A stretch of DNA of 64,000 bases from Pseudomonas kribbensis (GCF_003352185.1 NZ_CP029608.1:2480001-2544000); one strand, 5' to 3'. Shown: positions 19,088 through 29,173, counted from the stretch's first letter. Notes: a model not told the origin generated them from the sequence alone. A program made the numbers and translations.

Positions 19088-19846
19088 ATGGCCACCAGAT
19101 CCGTTGTACTCGATACCGAAACCACCGGCATGCCGGTGACCGATGGTCACCGGATCATTGAAATCGGTTGCGTCGAGCTGATCGGTCGGCGCCTGACGGG
19201 GCGGCACTTTCACGTTTACCTGCAGCCGGATCGCGAAAGTGACGAAGGCGCGATCGGCGTCCACGGCATCACCAACGAATTCCTGGTCGGCAAGCCGCGT
19301 TTCGCCGAAGTGGCCGATGAGTTCTTCGAGTTCATCAACGGCGCGCAACTGATCATCCATAACGCGGCGTTCGACGTTGGCTTCATCAACAACGAATTCG
19401 CCCTGATGGGTCAGCAGGATCGCGCGGACATCACGCAGCACTGCACGATCCTCGACACCCTGATGATGGCCCGGGAACGTCACCCGGGGCAGCGCAACAG
19501 CCTCGATGCCTTGTGCAAACGCTACGGCGTCGACAACTCCGGCCGTGAGCTGCACGGCGCATTGCTCGACTCGGAGATTCTCGCCGACGTCTACCTGACC
19601 ATGACCGGTGGCCAGACTAGCCTGTCGCTGGCCGGCAACGCTTCCGACGGTAACGGCACGGGTGAGGGCGCGGACAACTCCGCCACTGAAATTCGTCGTC
19701 TGCCGGCGGACCGCAAACCGGGGCGGATTATTCGCGCCACCGAAGCCGAACTGGCCGAGCACCAGGTGCGCCTGGAGATCATCGCCAAATCCGCTGGTGC
19801 ACCGGCGCTGTGGACTCAGCTGCTGGAAGCCGAATCCCAGGCGTAA
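19088..19846 (+). CDS. dnaQ: DNA polymerase III epsilon subunit (proofreading exonuclease)
   Basis: This 252-aa DEDDh 3'-5' exonuclease proofreads the replicative polymerase. The motifs are DTETTG (Exo I, about residue 9), HNAAFDVGFIN (Exo II) and HGALLDSEILAD (Exo III, with the catalytic His and Asp). The C-terminal part after about residue 185 is a linker that binds the alpha subunit. The position beside rnhA is conserved in gammaproteobacteria. Confidence 0.97.
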   Translation: MATRSVVLDTETTGMPVTDGHRIIEIGCVELIGRRLTGRHFHVYLQPDRESDEGAIGVHGITNEFLVGKPRFAEVADEFFEFINGAQLIIHNAAFDVGFINNEFALMGQQDRADITQHCTILDTLMMARERHPGQRNSLDALCKRYGVDNSGRELHGALLDSEILADVYLTMTGGQTSLSLAGNASDGNGTGEGADNSATEIRRLPADRKPGRIIRATEAELAEHQVRLEIIAKSAGAPALWTQLLEAESQA

Positions 19847-19851
19847 AACGC

Positions 19852-19900
19852 AAAGGATCGTCCGAATGCGCTGGCCGCGTCCGGACGATCCTTTGTTTTT
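19852..19900 (+). terminator. Rho-independent terminator after dnaQ
   Basis: A 13-bp perfect stem (AAAGGATCGTCCG at 19852-19864, its complement at 19882-19894) encloses a 17-nt loop and is followed by GTTTTT (19895-19900). Confidence 0.88.
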
Positions 19901-20000
19901 GGCAGTACTGACAACTGGCCACCCTCGCCACATCCGCTCCGACCCTCTACCCTGAGGACATTGGCAGATCACTCTCCGCCGCCTCAGGACACTGAGCCCC

Positions 20001-22256
20001 ATGTACAAAGATCTGAAGTTCCCGGTGTTGATCGTTCACCGCGACATCAAGGCCGATACGGTTGCCGGCGAACGCATTCGCGGCATCGCCCATGAACTGG
20101 AGCAGGAAGGTTTCAGCATCGTTTCGGCCACGGATTACGCCGAGGGTCGGCTGGTGGCGTCGACTCATCATGGTTTGGCGTGCATGTTGATCGCCGCCGA
20201 AGACGCGAGCACCAATTCCCATTTGTTGCAGAACATGGCCGAACTGATCGGTCTGGCCCGCGTGCGGGCGCCGGACTTGCCGATCTTCGCGCTCGGTGAG
20301 CAGGTCACTTTGGAGAACGCCCCGGCCGATGCCATGGCCGAGCTCAATCAGTTGCGCGGCATTCTCTATCTGTTCGAAGACACGGTGCCGTTTCTCGCCC
20401 GCCAGGTGGCGCGGGCAGCGCGCAAGTATCTGGATGGATTGCTGCCGCCGTTCTTCAAGGCCTTGGTGCAGCACACCGCCGATTCCAATTATTCCTGGCA
20501 CACCCCCGGTCATGGCGGTGGCGTGGCGTATCACAAGAGCCCGGTAGGGCAGGCGTTTCACCAGTTTTTCGGCGAAAACACCCTGCGTTCGGATTTGTCG
20601 GTGTCGGTGCCGGAGCTGGGTTCGCTGCTCGATCACACCGGGCCGCTGGCCGAAGCGGAAGCGCGGGCTGCGCGCAATTTCGGCGCCGATCACACCTTTT
20701 TCGTGATCAATGGCACCTCGACTGCCAACAAGATCGTCTGGCATTCGATGGTCGGGCGCGATGATCTGGTGCTGGTGGATCGCAACTGCCACAAGTCGGT
20801 GTTGCACGCGATCATCATGACCGGGGCGATTCCGCTGTATCTGTGCCCGGAGCGTAACGAGCTGGGGATCATCGGCCCGATCCCGCTGAGCGAATTCAGT
20901 CGCGAATCGATCCAGGCCAAGATCGATGCGAGTCCGCTGACCAAGGGTCGGGAGCCGAAAGTCAAACTCGCGGTGGTCACCAACTCCACGTACGACGGCC
21001 TTTGCTACAACGCGGAACTGATCAAGCAGAGCCTGGGCAACAGCGTCGAGGTTCTGCATTTCGACGAAGCCTGGTACGCCTATGCGGCGTTTCACGAATT
21101 CTTTGCCGGACGCTACGGCATGGCGACCTCGCGCAGTGCCGACAGCCCGCTGGTGTTCACCACCCACTCCACCCATAAATTATTGGCGGCATTCAGTCAG
21201 GCTTCGATGATTCATGTGCAGGACGGCGGCGCGCGGCAACTGGATCGTGACCGTTTCAACGAAGCGTTCATGATGCATATATCGACGTCGCCGCAGTACA
21301 GCATCATCGCTTCGCTGGACGTGGCTTCGGCCATGATGGAAGGCCCGGCCGGGCGCTCGCTGTTGCAGGAAACCTTCGATGAAGCCCTGAGCTTTCGCCG
21401 GGCGCTGGCCAATCTGCGGCAACACATCGACGCCAATGACTGGTGGTTTTCGATCTGGCAGCCGCCGGGTGTCGAGGGCATCGATCGGGTGCAGACCGAA
21501 GACTGGCTGCTGAAGCCCGAGGCGGACTGGCACGGTTTCGGCGAGGTCAGCGACGATTACGTGCTGCTCGATCCGATCAAGGTCACTCTGGTGATGCCCG
21601 GCCTGACCGCTGGTGGAGCGCTGAGCGACAACGGGATTCCGGCGGCGGTGGTCAGTCGTTTCCTCTGGGAGCGGGGGTTGGTGGTGGAGAAAACCGGGCT
21701 GTATTCGTTCCTCGTGCTGTTCTCCATGGGCATCACCAAAGGCAAATGGAGCACGCTGCTGACCGAGCTTTTGGAGTTCAAGCGCAGCTACGACGCGAAC
21801 GTCAGCCTCGACACCTGCCTGAAGTGTGTCGCCCAGGAAGACCCGGCGCGCTATCGCGGCATGGGTCTGCGCGACCTGTGCGATCAGCTCCATGCCTGCT
21901 ATCGCAGCAACGCCACCGCCAGGCACCTCAAGCGCATGTACACCGTGCTGCCGGAAATCGCCATGAAACCGGCCCACGCCTACGATCAACTGGTGCGCGG
22001 CGAAGTCGAGGCGGTGCCGATCGATGAGCTGGAGGGGCGTGTCGCGGCGGTGATGCTGGTGCCTTATCCGCCGGGGATTCCGTTGATCATGCCCGGTGAG
22101 CGTTTTACCGAATCCACCCGGTCGATCATCGATTACCTGAAATTTGCCCGCACGTTCGATGCGAGTTTTCCGGGTTTCGTGGTCGATGTGCACGGACTGC
22201 AACACGAAGACGAGGGCAATGGACGGCACTACACCGTCGATTGCGTCAAGGAATGA
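20001..22256 (+). CDS. ldcA: Lysine/ornithine/arginine decarboxylase, LdcA type
   Basis: This 751-aa PLP-dependent basic amino-acid decarboxylase has three parts: an N-terminal wing (1-130), a PLP domain with the Schiff-base lysine in THSTHKLLAAFSQ (about residue 393), and a C-terminal domain. HTPGHGGG, NGTSTANK and HFDEAWYAYAAFH are the other hallmark blocks. The length and the position just after dnaQ fit P. aeruginosa ldcA, which starts lysine breakdown through cadaverine. Ornithine or arginine specificity cannot be excluded from sequence alone. Confidence 0.9.
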   Translation: MYKDLKFPVLIVHRDIKADTVAGERIRGIAHELEQEGFSIVSATDYAEGRLVASTHHGLACMLIAAEDASTNSHLLQNMAELIGLARVRAPDLPIFALGEQVTLENAPADAMAELNQLRGILYLFEDTVPFLARQVARAARKYLDGLLPPFFKALVQHTADSNYSWHTPGHGGGVAYHKSPVGQAFHQFFGENTLRSDLSVSVPELGSLLDHTGPLAEAEARAARNFGADHTFFVINGTSTANKIVWHSMVGRDDLVLVDRNCHKSVLHAIIMTGAIPLYLCPERNELGIIGPIPLSEFSRESIQAKIDASPLTKGREPKVKLAVVTNSTYDGLCYNAELIKQSLGNSVEVLHFDEAWYAYAAFHEFFAGRYGMATSRSADSPLVFTTHSTHKLLAAFSQASMIHVQDGGARQLDRDRFNEAFMMHISTSPQYSIIASLDVASAMMEGPAGRSLLQETFDEALSFRRALANLRQHIDANDWWFSIWQPPGVEGIDRVQTEDWLLKPEADWHGFGEVSDDYVLLDPIKVTLVMPGLTAGGALSDNGIPAAVVSRFLWERGLVVEKTGLYSFLVLFSMGITKGKWSTLLTELLEFKRSYDANVSLDTCLKCVAQEDPARYRGMGLRDLCDQLHACYRSNATARHLKRMYTVLPEIAMKPAHAYDQLVRGEVEAVPIDELEGRVAAVMLVPYPPGIPLIMPGERFTESTRSIIDYLKFARTFDASFPGFVVDVHGLQHEDEGNGRHYTVDCVKE

Positions 22257-22270
22257 GGGCGTTTCCCAGT

Positions 22271-22885
22271 ATGCAACCGGTCATGAATCCAAAATACCCC
22301 GGGCTGTCGGTGCGTGTTGCCGATGACGGTTTTGCCGCCTATATCTGGGGTAGCGATTTCAGTTTTGAGGTCGCCGCCTATGGCGCTGCCGAAATCGGCA
22401 AACCCGTCGCGCAATGGGGCGTGACGCCCATCGTGCCGTACCGCAAGTGCTACGGCATCGACCCCGAGGAATTCAGCAGTTTTCGCGATGCCGCCGACAG
22501 TGCGATTTTCATGGCGTATCTGGAAGACCAGCCGGTAGGGCATCTGGTGATCAGCACCAACTGGAACGGTTTTGCTCATATCGATGAGCTGGCGGTGCAT
22601 GCGCCAGCACGCCGCCATGGTGTGGCGAAAGCGTTGCTGGATGTGGCGCAGTTCTGGAGTCGCAAGAAAAAGCTGCCGGGGATCATGCTCGAGACCCAGA
22701 ACAACAACCTCGGTGCCTGCCGCTTGTATGAGCGCTGCGGTTATGTGATCGGTGGCATCGACCATCTGCGTTATCGCGGCATTGATCCGAACACCGCCGA
22801 GGTGGCGTTGTTCTGGTATCGATTGTTCGATAATCCGCTGGAAAACCCGATCAGCTCGCCAGCATCGCCTCGGCTTGTTCCGTAA
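22271..22885 (+). CDS. GNAT family N-acetyltransferase
   Basis: This protein of about 204 aa has a GNAT fold. The acetyl-CoA loop region is IDELAVHAPARRHGVAKALL (pattern R-x-x-G-V-A), followed by NNNLGACRLYERCGYVIGG, the usual motif B. It probably acetylates a small amine. Three in-frame ATGs (22253, 22271, 22283) compete. The first overlaps the ldcA stop as ATGA; I list 22271, which has GAGGG upstream. It is likely cotranscribed with ldcA. The 3' end overlaps the convergent LysR gene by 35 bp. Confidence 0.82.
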   Translation: MQPVMNPKYPGLSVRVADDGFAAYIWGSDFSFEVAAYGAAEIGKPVAQWGVTPIVPYRKCYGIDPEEFSSFRDAADSAIFMAYLEDQPVGHLVISTNWNGFAHIDELAVHAPARRHGVAKALLDVAQFWSRKKKLPGIMLETQNNNLGACRLYERCGYVIGGIDHLRYRGIDPNTAEVALFWYRLFDNPLENPISSPASPRLVP

Positions 22886-23744
22886 CGATACCCAGCAATG
22901 TCTGGATGGCCGATGTCGGCGGCGCGTGCTTGAAGGTCAGTGCATAGAGGCTGATCGGCACCGCCGGTGACAACGGGCAAGTGTCGATTCCACCGGCCCG
23001 GGCACCCAGCGCGGTGAACGGGTCGACGATGGCCAGGCCTTCGCCGGCCTCGACCATGCTGCGCATCATCTGATGGGTCTGCACCCGGGTGTGGATGCTC
23101 GGTGCCGGGCGCAAGGCCTGGAGTTTGTGTTCCAGCGCCGGGCTCAGCGGATCCTGGCCTTCGAGGCCGACCATCGCCTGACCGGCCAGGTCTTGCAGCG
23201 AAATGTACTTCTGCTTCGGTTGCAGCCAGCCGTGAGGCGCGAGCAATTGCAGCTTGCCCTGGGCCAGCGGCTGGCAATGGATATCCGGATGTTCGGGGTC
23301 GTGCAGGCTCAGTCCCAGATCGCTCTCGCGCAGCAACAGACTGCGAACGATGTGGCGGGTGGGTTCACTGAGCAGCGTGCAGGGCACGTCAGGCAGGCGT
23401 CGGCGCAATGCGGCGAGACTTTGCGGCAACAGCTGCTGGGCCAGCGGCGGGGTACCGATGATTCGAAGGGGTGGGGCGAGGTATTGCTTGAGGCTGCTGG
23501 CCAGCCGTTGTACCGGCTCCAGCGCGTCATAGATGTGGGCGATTTCGACTTGCAGCGCACGGGCTTCGGCCGTGGCCTGAAGCCGTCCGCGCACGCTGGC
23601 GAACAGCATGAACCCCAACTGACTCTCGGCTTCGCGAAGTCGCTCTTCGACATCGCCCGCCGGCAATTGCAGCCATTCGGCGGCGGTGCCCACGTGACCC
23701 GTCTGTAAAAGCGCCTGTATCACCTCGATATGACGTAAACGCAT
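22851..23744 (-). CDS. LysR-family transcriptional regulator
   Basis: This 297-aa regulator has an N-terminal winged helix-turn-helix (MRLRHIEVIQALLQTGHVGTAAEWL, given here as residues 1-25) followed by the ESQLGFMLFASVRGRLQAT recognition region. The periplasmic-binding-like effector domain (about 92-290) has PPLRIIGTPPLAQQLLP and EAGEGLAIVDPFTA. The helix-turn-helix is somewhat degenerate compared with classical LysR proteins. The target is unknown; the convergent ldcA-GNAT pair ends at its 3' end, and no divergent gene lies close upstream. Confidence 0.88.
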   Translation of the reverse strand: MRLRHIEVIQALLQTGHVGTAAEWLQLPAGDVEERLREAESQLGFMLFASVRGRLQATAEARALQVEIAHIYDALEPVQRLASSLKQYLAPPLRIIGTPPLAQQLLPQSLAALRRRLPDVPCTLLSEPTRHIVRSLLLRESDLGLSLHDPEHPDIHCQPLAQGKLQLLAPHGWLQPKQKYISLQDLAGQAMVGLEGQDPLSPALEHKLQALRPAPSIHTRVQTHQMMRSMVEAGEGLAIVDPFTALGARAGGIDTCPLSPAVPISLYALTFKHAPPTSAIQTLLGIVTEQAEAMLAS

Positions 23745-23829
23745 GCGTGAAGTCCATGTCCGGCCGTTGGGGTCAGTGGCTGAATCCTACCCCAACTCGG
23801 CGCGGATGACTTCTGCTCATAACAATCGG

Positions 23830-24066
23830 TTATGAAGCGACAGTCGGCTCGGGTTCGCGAATCAGCGTGATGCCCGACTGAACCAGCAGGAATTCGTTGT
23901 CGTCGATTTTATTGACCCGATCGCCAATGGCCAGTTTGTAGGTGGTAACAGGCTCCATGCCGGTGAAACCGTCTGCCGACGGGTTGGATTCCTGGAACTC
24001 ATGCACGGAATAAACGCGGCCTTCCGCATCTCTTGCATGGAACTGACCGACGAGTACTGCTGCCAT
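23830..24066 (-). CDS. Conserved small hypothetical protein
   Basis: This 78-aa protein has coding-like codon use and a plausible ribosome site (AGAGG) upstream of ATG 24066. It reads as a small beta-rich domain (VGQFHARDAEGRVYSVHEFQ, then TTYKLAIGDRVNKID and LLVQSGITLI). There is no signal sequence and no known motif. It is isolated between a LysR gene and the FMN reductase gene. Confidence 0.7.
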   Translation of the reverse strand: MAAVLVGQFHARDAEGRVYSVHEFQESNPSADGFTGMEPVTTYKLAIGDRVNKIDDNEFLLVQSGITLIREPEPTVAS

Positions 24067-24251
24067 CTGCTTAGAACCTCTGGAGATAAAACGCTTGATT
24101 TGCGGCTTGGTAGACCGTCATCGAGCTTGGTAAGTTTTCCTACAGGAAAAAAATAATCCGGACGCGGGAAATATCCCTCGTCGTCTGGTGGAATCGTCGT
24201 CGGATCATCTATAACTACAGGCTCCTCCCACGGACAGTCGAGAGTCTTCCC

Positions 24252-24809
24252 ATGAGCAATGTCTATAACGTCGCGGTAGTGGTCGGCAGCCTGCGTAAAG
24301 CATCGATCAATCGCAAGGTTGCGCTGGCGCTGGCGGAACTGGCACCGGCCAACCTCAAGCTGAACATTGTGGAAATTGGCGATCTGCCACTCTATAACGA
24401 AGACATCGACGGCGATTCACCGCCGGCAGCCTACAGCACTTTTCGGCAAAAAGTGGCGTCATCCGACGCGGTGCTGTTTGTCACCCCGGAGTACAACCGT
24501 TCGGTGCCGGCACCCTTGAAGAACGCGATTGACGTTGGTTCGCGACCTTATGGCAAGAGTGTCTGGGGCGGAAAACCGGGCGCAGTGATCAGCGTTTCGC
24601 CGGGTGCCATCGGCGGTTTTGGCGCCAACCAGCATTTGCGCCAATCCTTCGTTTTCCTCAACGTGCCGTGCATGCAGCAGCCGGAGGCCTATCTTGGCGG
24701 CGCCGGTACGGCGTTCGATGAGTCGGGCAAGCTGAACGAGTCGGTCAAGCCGTTCCTGCAGAGCTTCATCAATGCCTATGGCGAGTGGGTAGCGCAGCAC
24801 AAGAAGTGA
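24252..24809 (+). CDS. NADPH-dependent FMN reductase (ChrR/azoreductase-like)
   Basis: This 185-aa flavodoxin-like quinone, azo or chromate reductase has the FMN phosphate loop GSLRKASINRK (about 13-23), then TPEYNRSVPAPLKNAID and SPGAIGGFGANQHLRQ. Family members make soluble homotetramers that reduce quinones by two electrons and limit oxidative stress. A strong hairpin separates it from arsB downstream. It lacks the longer N-terminus of ArsH, so I do not call it an arsenic-resistance gene despite the neighbour. Confidence 0.9.
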   Translation: MSNVYNVAVVVGSLRKASINRKVALALAELAPANLKLNIVEIGDLPLYNEDIDGDSPPAAYSTFRQKVASSDAVLFVTPEYNRSVPAPLKNAIDVGSRPYGKSVWGGKPGAVISVSPGAIGGFGANQHLRQSFVFLNVPCMQQPEAYLGGAGTAFDESGKLNESVKPFLQSFINAYGEWVAQHKK

Positions 24810-24836
24810 TCCACTGATTTTTCTGACAACATAACG

Positions 24837-24870
24837 AACCTGTGGGGGGATGGCTCCCACAGGTTTTTTT
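24837..24870 (+). terminator. REP-derived Rho-independent terminator
   Basis: A 10-bp stem AACCTGTGGG / CCCACAGGTT (24837-24846 and 24856-24865) runs into a tract of seven T. The GTGGG...CTCCCAC core matches the REP family seen at 5.8 kb, so a repeat seems to have been recruited as a terminator. Confidence 0.82.
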
Positions 24871-24910
24871 GTGGTCTGATTCTTTCCCCTTTTATTGAAG
24901 GCTGTCGCGA

Positions 24911-26194
24911 ATGCTCGCTGCGTCACTGATTTTCCTGCTGACCATCACCCTGGTGATCTGGCAACCCAAAGGCCTCGGGGTCGGCTGGAGTGCAACGCTC
25001 GGCGCCATTGTCGCGCTGCTTTTTGGCGTGGTGCACCTGAGCGATATTCCGCTGGTGTGGCAGATCATCTGGAACGCCACCGGCACTTTTGTAGCGCTGA
25101 TCATCATCAGCCTGTTGCTCGACGAAGCGGGGTTCTTTGCCTGGGCCGCGTTGCATGTGGCGCGTTGGGGGCGGGGCAGCGGGCGCAAGCTGTTCGCCTT
25201 CATGGTGTTGCTCGGTGCGCTGGTATCGGCTTTGTTCGCCAATGACGGCGCGGCGCTGATCCTCACGCCCATCGTGATTTCCATGCTGCTGGCCCTGCGT
25301 TTTTCCCCGGCGGCGACCCTGGCGTTCGTCATGGGCGCGGGGTTCATCGCCGACACCGCGAGCCTGCCGCTGGTGGTGTCGAACCTGGTCAACATCGTTT
25401 CGGCCGACTTCTTTCACATTGGTTTCAATCGTTATGCGGCGGTGATGGTGCCGGTCAACTTCGTCAGCGTCGCGGCCACGCTGGCGGTGTTGTTGTGGTT
25501 CTTTCGCCGCGACATTCCGAAAGACTACGACCCTGAACAGCTTGAACACCCGGAGACCGCGATCCACGACAAGGCCACGTTCTACGCGGGTTGGGCGGTG
25601 TTGGTGATCCTGCTGGTGGGCTGTTTTGCCCTGGAGCCGCTGGGCATTCCGATCAGCGCCATCTCGGCCGTTTGCGCGGCGTTGTTGCTGGGCATCGCCG
25701 CTCGCGGGCACAAGATCTCCACGCGCAAAGTGATGAAAGAGGCGCCGTGGCAGATCGTGATTTTCTCCCTGGGCATGTACCTGGTGGTCTACGGTCTGCG
25801 CAATGCCGGGCTGACGGATCATCTGGCCGGCTGGCTGGATGCCTTTGCCGGGTATGGCGTGTGGGGCGCGGCTATGGGCACTGGCGTGCTGACCGCATTG
25901 TTGTCGTCGATCATGAACAATCTGCCGACGGTGCTGATCGGTTTGCTGTCGATCGATGCCAGTCAGGCGACCGGTGTCGTGAAAGAAGCGATGATCTACG
26001 CCAACGTGATCGGCAGCGACCTGGGGCCGAAGATCACCCCGATTGGCAGTCTGGCGACTCTGCTCTGGCTGCATGTGCTGGAGCGCAAGGATATCCGGAT
26101 CGGCTGGGGCTATTACTTCAAGGTGGGGATTGTGCTGACGGTGCCGGTGTTGCTGGTGACATTGGCGGCTCTGGCACTGCGGTTGAGCGTCTAA
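24911..26194 (+). CDS. arsB: Arsenite efflux transporter ArsB
   Basis: This 427-aa inner-membrane antiporter of the ArsB family has about 11-12 hydrophobic helices. [19 protein letters not shown], the [18 protein letters not shown] segment and the late [17 protein letters not shown] are family blocks, and [20 protein letters not shown] closes the protein. It should expel arsenite and antimonite. No arsR, arsC or arsH lies next to it, which is unusual. Its stop overlaps that of the convergent DUF1853 gene by 3 bp. Confidence 0.92.
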   Translation: MLAASLIFLLTITLVIWQPKGLGVGWSATLGAIVALLFGVVHLSDIPLVWQIIWNATGTFVALIIISLLLDEAGFFAWAALHVARWGRGSGRKLFAFMVLLGALVSALFANDGAALILTPIVISMLLALRFSPAATLAFVMGAGFIADTASLPLVVSNLVNIVSADFFHIGFNRYAAVMVPVNFVSVAATLAVLLWFFRRDIPKDYDPEQLEHPETAIHDKATFYAGWAVLVILLVGCFALEPLGIPISAISAVCAALLLGIAARGHKISTRKVMKEAPWQIVIFSLGMYLVVYGLRNAGLTDHLAGWLDAFAGYGVWGAAMGTGVLTALLSSIMNNLPTVLIGLLSIDASQATGVVKEAMIYANVIGSDLGPKITPIGSLATLLWLHVLERKDIRIGWGYYFKVGIVLTVPVLLVTLAALALRLSV

Positions 26195-27141
26195 CTCTGC
26201 CCGGGCACGTTCGGCCACAGATCGGAAACCAGAAACAGCCGCTCGGCTTCTTCCCATTCGCCCCGGGCATTTTCGGTCAGGCGCACCATCAGTTGCGCCG
26301 GGGCGAGCGGTTCGAGCTCATCGAGCCAGGCCCGCAACTGCTCGTGGCTCCAGGCCTGATCTGCCGGGTAATGTGCCGGCGCCAGCCACGCATGGCGGGG
26401 CAGGGGTTGCCAGCGTCCGGCCGGGCGCTGGGCGATAAACGCCGGCCAGTCCTTTTGATGCAGCCAGCTGCCGCGCAGATGCTGCGGATGGGCGCCGCTC
26501 GGCGGCTCGGACTGTCCGGGCCATGGATACAGCAGATAACCGCCCAGCCACAACTGCGCACTGAATGACTCGATATCCAGCGATGCCAGGGCCTCGCGGC
26601 TTTCCGGGCGGGCGGAAATCGGCAATTGGTGTTCGCTCAGGTGGGTCAGTTTGCGGTCCAGTCGATCATGGCAGCCGGGGCCGAGCCACTGCGCCGGATC
26701 GCGGCCGTCACCGTTCTGCGGGCCGAGGTAGAGCTTGATCGCCAGTTCCAGGTGATGCACGCCGTCGCGGTCGCGCAGCAGCATGTCGAGTTCGCCGAGG
26801 GTGTGACCCTCGCGGCGGATCGGCAGGTTGGCGGCGATCAGTTCGATCCCCGGCGCATGCTCCACGGCAAACTGCCACAGCCGCTCGTAATACAGGCCCA
26901 GACGCCGGGTGCGGGCCTGGGACAGCCATTGCAGCAGACCGTAACTGTCCCGGTCGAGCCGGTGCAGCCAGTGCGCCAGCCGCTCAGGGTCATGCACCCA
27001 GTCGCTGCCCGCCAGCGGATGGCGTTGCGGCCACGGCGTGGCGGCGAGCATCGGCGGGGCGAGGATCACCCACGCCAGATCGCGCACTTCCGGGTGGCGC
27101 AACTGATGGGGCAACTGGAGCAAATCGGGAAATAGGATCAT
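26191..27141 (-). CDS. DUF1853 family protein
   Basis: This 316-aa cytoplasmic protein matches the DUF1853 pattern. The N-terminal [19 protein letters not shown] and the central [25 protein letters not shown] (residues about 126-150) resemble a restriction-endonuclease-like D-E-x-K core. If real, that core would make it a PD-(D/E)XK-fold protein, but this is inference. There is no signal sequence. It is convergent with arsB, with shared stop bases, and divergent from nadK. Confidence 0.82.
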   Translation of the reverse strand: MILFPDLLQLPHQLRHPEVRDLAWVILAPPMLAATPWPQRHPLAGSDWVHDPERLAHWLHRLDRDSYGLLQWLSQARTRRLGLYYERLWQFAVEHAPGIELIAANLPIRREGHTLGELDMLLRDRDGVHHLELAIKLYLGPQNGDGRDPAQWLGPGCHDRLDRKLTHLSEHQLPISARPESREALASLDIESFSAQLWLGGYLLYPWPGQSEPPSGAHPQHLRGSWLHQKDWPAFIAQRPAGRWQPLPRHAWLAPAHYPADQAWSHEQLRAWLDELEPLAPAQLMVRLTENARGEWEEAERLFLVSDLWPNVPGQS

Positions 27142-27254
27142 CTTGCGAGCATAGCCTTAAACGCAGGCGCACTCTCGGGCTGAAAGGGTTTTGTCTATCC
27201 GGCGCTTTCGCCCATAATCGTCGTTTTCGCCGTCGCAGCCCCAGCAGGAGTCCC

Positions 27255-28145
27255 ATGGAGCAATTTCGTAATATCGGCATCATCGGTCGCCTGGGCAGTT
27301 CCCAGGTGCTGGATACCGTCCGCCGACTGAAACGCTTTCTGCTCGATCGTCACCTGCATGTGATCCTCGAAGACACCATCGCCGAAGTCCTGCCCGGCCA
27401 TGGCCTGCAAACCTCCTCGCGCAAGATGCTCGGCGAAGTCTGCGACATGGTCATCGTCGTCGGCGGTGACGGCAGCCTGCTCGGTGCGGCCCGGGCGCTG
27501 GCCAAGCACAACATTCCGGTGCTCGGGATCAACCGTGGCAGCCTCGGCTTTCTCACCGACATCCGCCCGGACGAGCTGGAAATCAAGGTCGCCGAAGTAC
27601 TCGACGGCCACTATCTGGTGGAAAACCGCTTCCTGCTGCAGGCCGAAGTCCGCCGCCACGCCGAGGCCATCGGCCAGGGCGATGCGCTGAACGACGTGGT
27701 GCTGCACCCGGGCAAATCGACGCGGATGATCGAGTTCGAGCTGTACATCGACGGCCAGTTCGTCTGCAGCCAGAAGGCCGACGGCCTGATCGTCGCCACG
27801 CCGACCGGCTCCACCGCGTACGCACTGTCCGCCGGCGGCCCGATCATGCATCCCAAGCTCGACGCTATTGTGATTGTGCCGATGTACCCCCATACCTTGT
27901 CGGGCAGACCGATCGTGGTCGATGGCAACAGTGAGCTGAAAATCGTCGTGTCCAAAGATATGCAGATCTACCCGCAGGTCTCCTGCGACGGGCAGAACCA
28001 CTTCACCTGCGCGCCGGGCGACACCATCACCGTCAGCAAGAAAGCGCAGAAGCTGCGGTTGATCCATCCGCTCGACCACAACTACTACGAGGTCTGCCGC
28101 ACCAAACTCGGCTGGGGCAGCAAGCTGGGTGGTGGAGGCGACTGA
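27255..28145 (+). CDS. nadK: NAD kinase
   Basis: This 296-aa enzyme phosphorylates NAD to NADP. The hallmark GGDGS (in VVVGGDGSLLGAAR, about residues 68-82) and the second block ADGLIVATPTGSTAYALSAGG are intact. The length is standard. ATG 27255 follows GGAG. The phosphoesterase gene starts within the stop (TGATG), and both are probably transcribed together. Confidence 0.97.
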   Translation: MEQFRNIGIIGRLGSSQVLDTVRRLKRFLLDRHLHVILEDTIAEVLPGHGLQTSSRKMLGEVCDMVIVVGGDGSLLGAARALAKHNIPVLGINRGSLGFLTDIRPDELEIKVAEVLDGHYLVENRFLLQAEVRRHAEAIGQGDALNDVVLHPGKSTRMIEFELYIDGQFVCSQKADGLIVATPTGSTAYALSAGGPIMHPKLDAIVIVPMYPHTLSGRPIVVDGNSELKIVVSKDMQIYPQVSCDGQNHFTCAPGDTITVSKKAQKLRLIHPLDHNYYEVCRTKLGWGSKLGGGGD

Positions 28146-29116
28146 TGCTCGATCCCGCGCGCAGTTATGACCTGATCGGTGACGTGCACGGATGCGCCCT
28201 GACCCTGGAACACCTGCTGGACCGTCTCGGTTACCACAAGCAGGGCGGGGTCTGGCGGCATCCTTCGCGCATGGCCGTGTTCGTCGGCGACATCATCGAC
28301 CGTGGCCCGCGGATTCGCGAGGCGCTGCACATCGTCCACGACATGGTCGAGGCCGGCCAGGCCTTGTGCATCATGGGCAACCACGAATTCAATGCACTGG
28401 GCTGGAGCACACCGGCACCACCGGGCAGCGGCAAGCAGTTCGTGCGCGAGCACACGCCGCGCCACGCCCGTTTGCTGCATGAAACCCTGACCCAGTTCGA
28501 AGACCATCCGGGCGACTGGCACGACTTCCAGCGTTGGTTCTATGAGCTGCCGCTGTTTGTCGACGCCGGACGCTTCCGGGTCGTGCATGCCTGCTGGGAT
28601 GCCGGCCTGATCGAGCCGTTGCGCGCGCTGTTCCCCGATGGCTGCATCGATGAGCACTTCCTTCAGGCTTCCGCCGTACCGGGCAGTTTCGCCTGCACGG
28701 TGTTCGATCGCCTGCTGCGCGGCACCGACATGCGCCTGCCGGATGGCCTGACCATGACCAGCGGCGACGGTCTGGTGCGTTCGTTCTTCCGCACCAAGTT
28801 CTGGGAGGACGATCCGCAGACCTACGGCGACATCGTGTTCCAGCCCGATGCACTGCCGGAGCCGGTGGCGCAAAAGCCGCTGACCTCCAGCGAAAAGAAT
28901 TCCCTGCTGCGCTATGGCGTCGATGAGCCGTTGCTGTTTGTCGGCCACTACTGGCGCAGCGGCAAACCGGCGCCGATCCGCCCGAACCTCGCGTGCCTGG
29001 ATTACAGCGCCGTGCTCTACGGCAAACTGGTGGCTTATCGTCTGGATCAGGAAACGCGTCTGGATCCGCATAAATTTGTCTGGGTCGATGTCGAGCGGCC
29101 GGAGGTGCTGCGATGA
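28145..29116 (+). CDS. Metallophosphoesterase (calcineurin-like)
   Basis: This 323-aa cytoplasmic phosphoesterase has the dinuclear metal motifs in order: GDVHG (about 13), GDIIDRGP (about 45), GNHEFNALGW (about 79), and downstream His residues in VVHACWD and LFVGHYWRSG. The family includes Ser/Thr phosphatases and diadenosine-tetraphosphatases. The start shares one base with the nadK stop, so the two are translationally coupled. The substrate is unknown. Confidence 0.9.
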   Translation: MLDPARSYDLIGDVHGCALTLEHLLDRLGYHKQGGVWRHPSRMAVFVGDIIDRGPRIREALHIVHDMVEAGQALCIMGNHEFNALGWSTPAPPGSGKQFVREHTPRHARLLHETLTQFEDHPGDWHDFQRWFYELPLFVDAGRFRVVHACWDAGLIEPLRALFPDGCIDEHFLQASAVPGSFACTVFDRLLRGTDMRLPDGLTMTSGDGLVRSFFRTKFWEDDPQTYGDIVFQPDALPEPVAQKPLTSSEKNSLLRYGVDEPLLFVGHYWRSGKPAPIRPNLACLDYSAVLYGKLVAYRLDQETRLDPHKFVWVDVERPEVLR

Positions 29117-29173
29117 AATCGGTTCGCGCGTTCAATTTTTTCACTCTGCAACTGGCTGTCACAAGGATTCACC

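Noticed and set aside
24252..24809. Calling the FMN reductase ArsH because arsB is next
   Set aside because: The protein is 185 aa and lacks the ArsH N-terminal extension, and a terminator separates the two genes.
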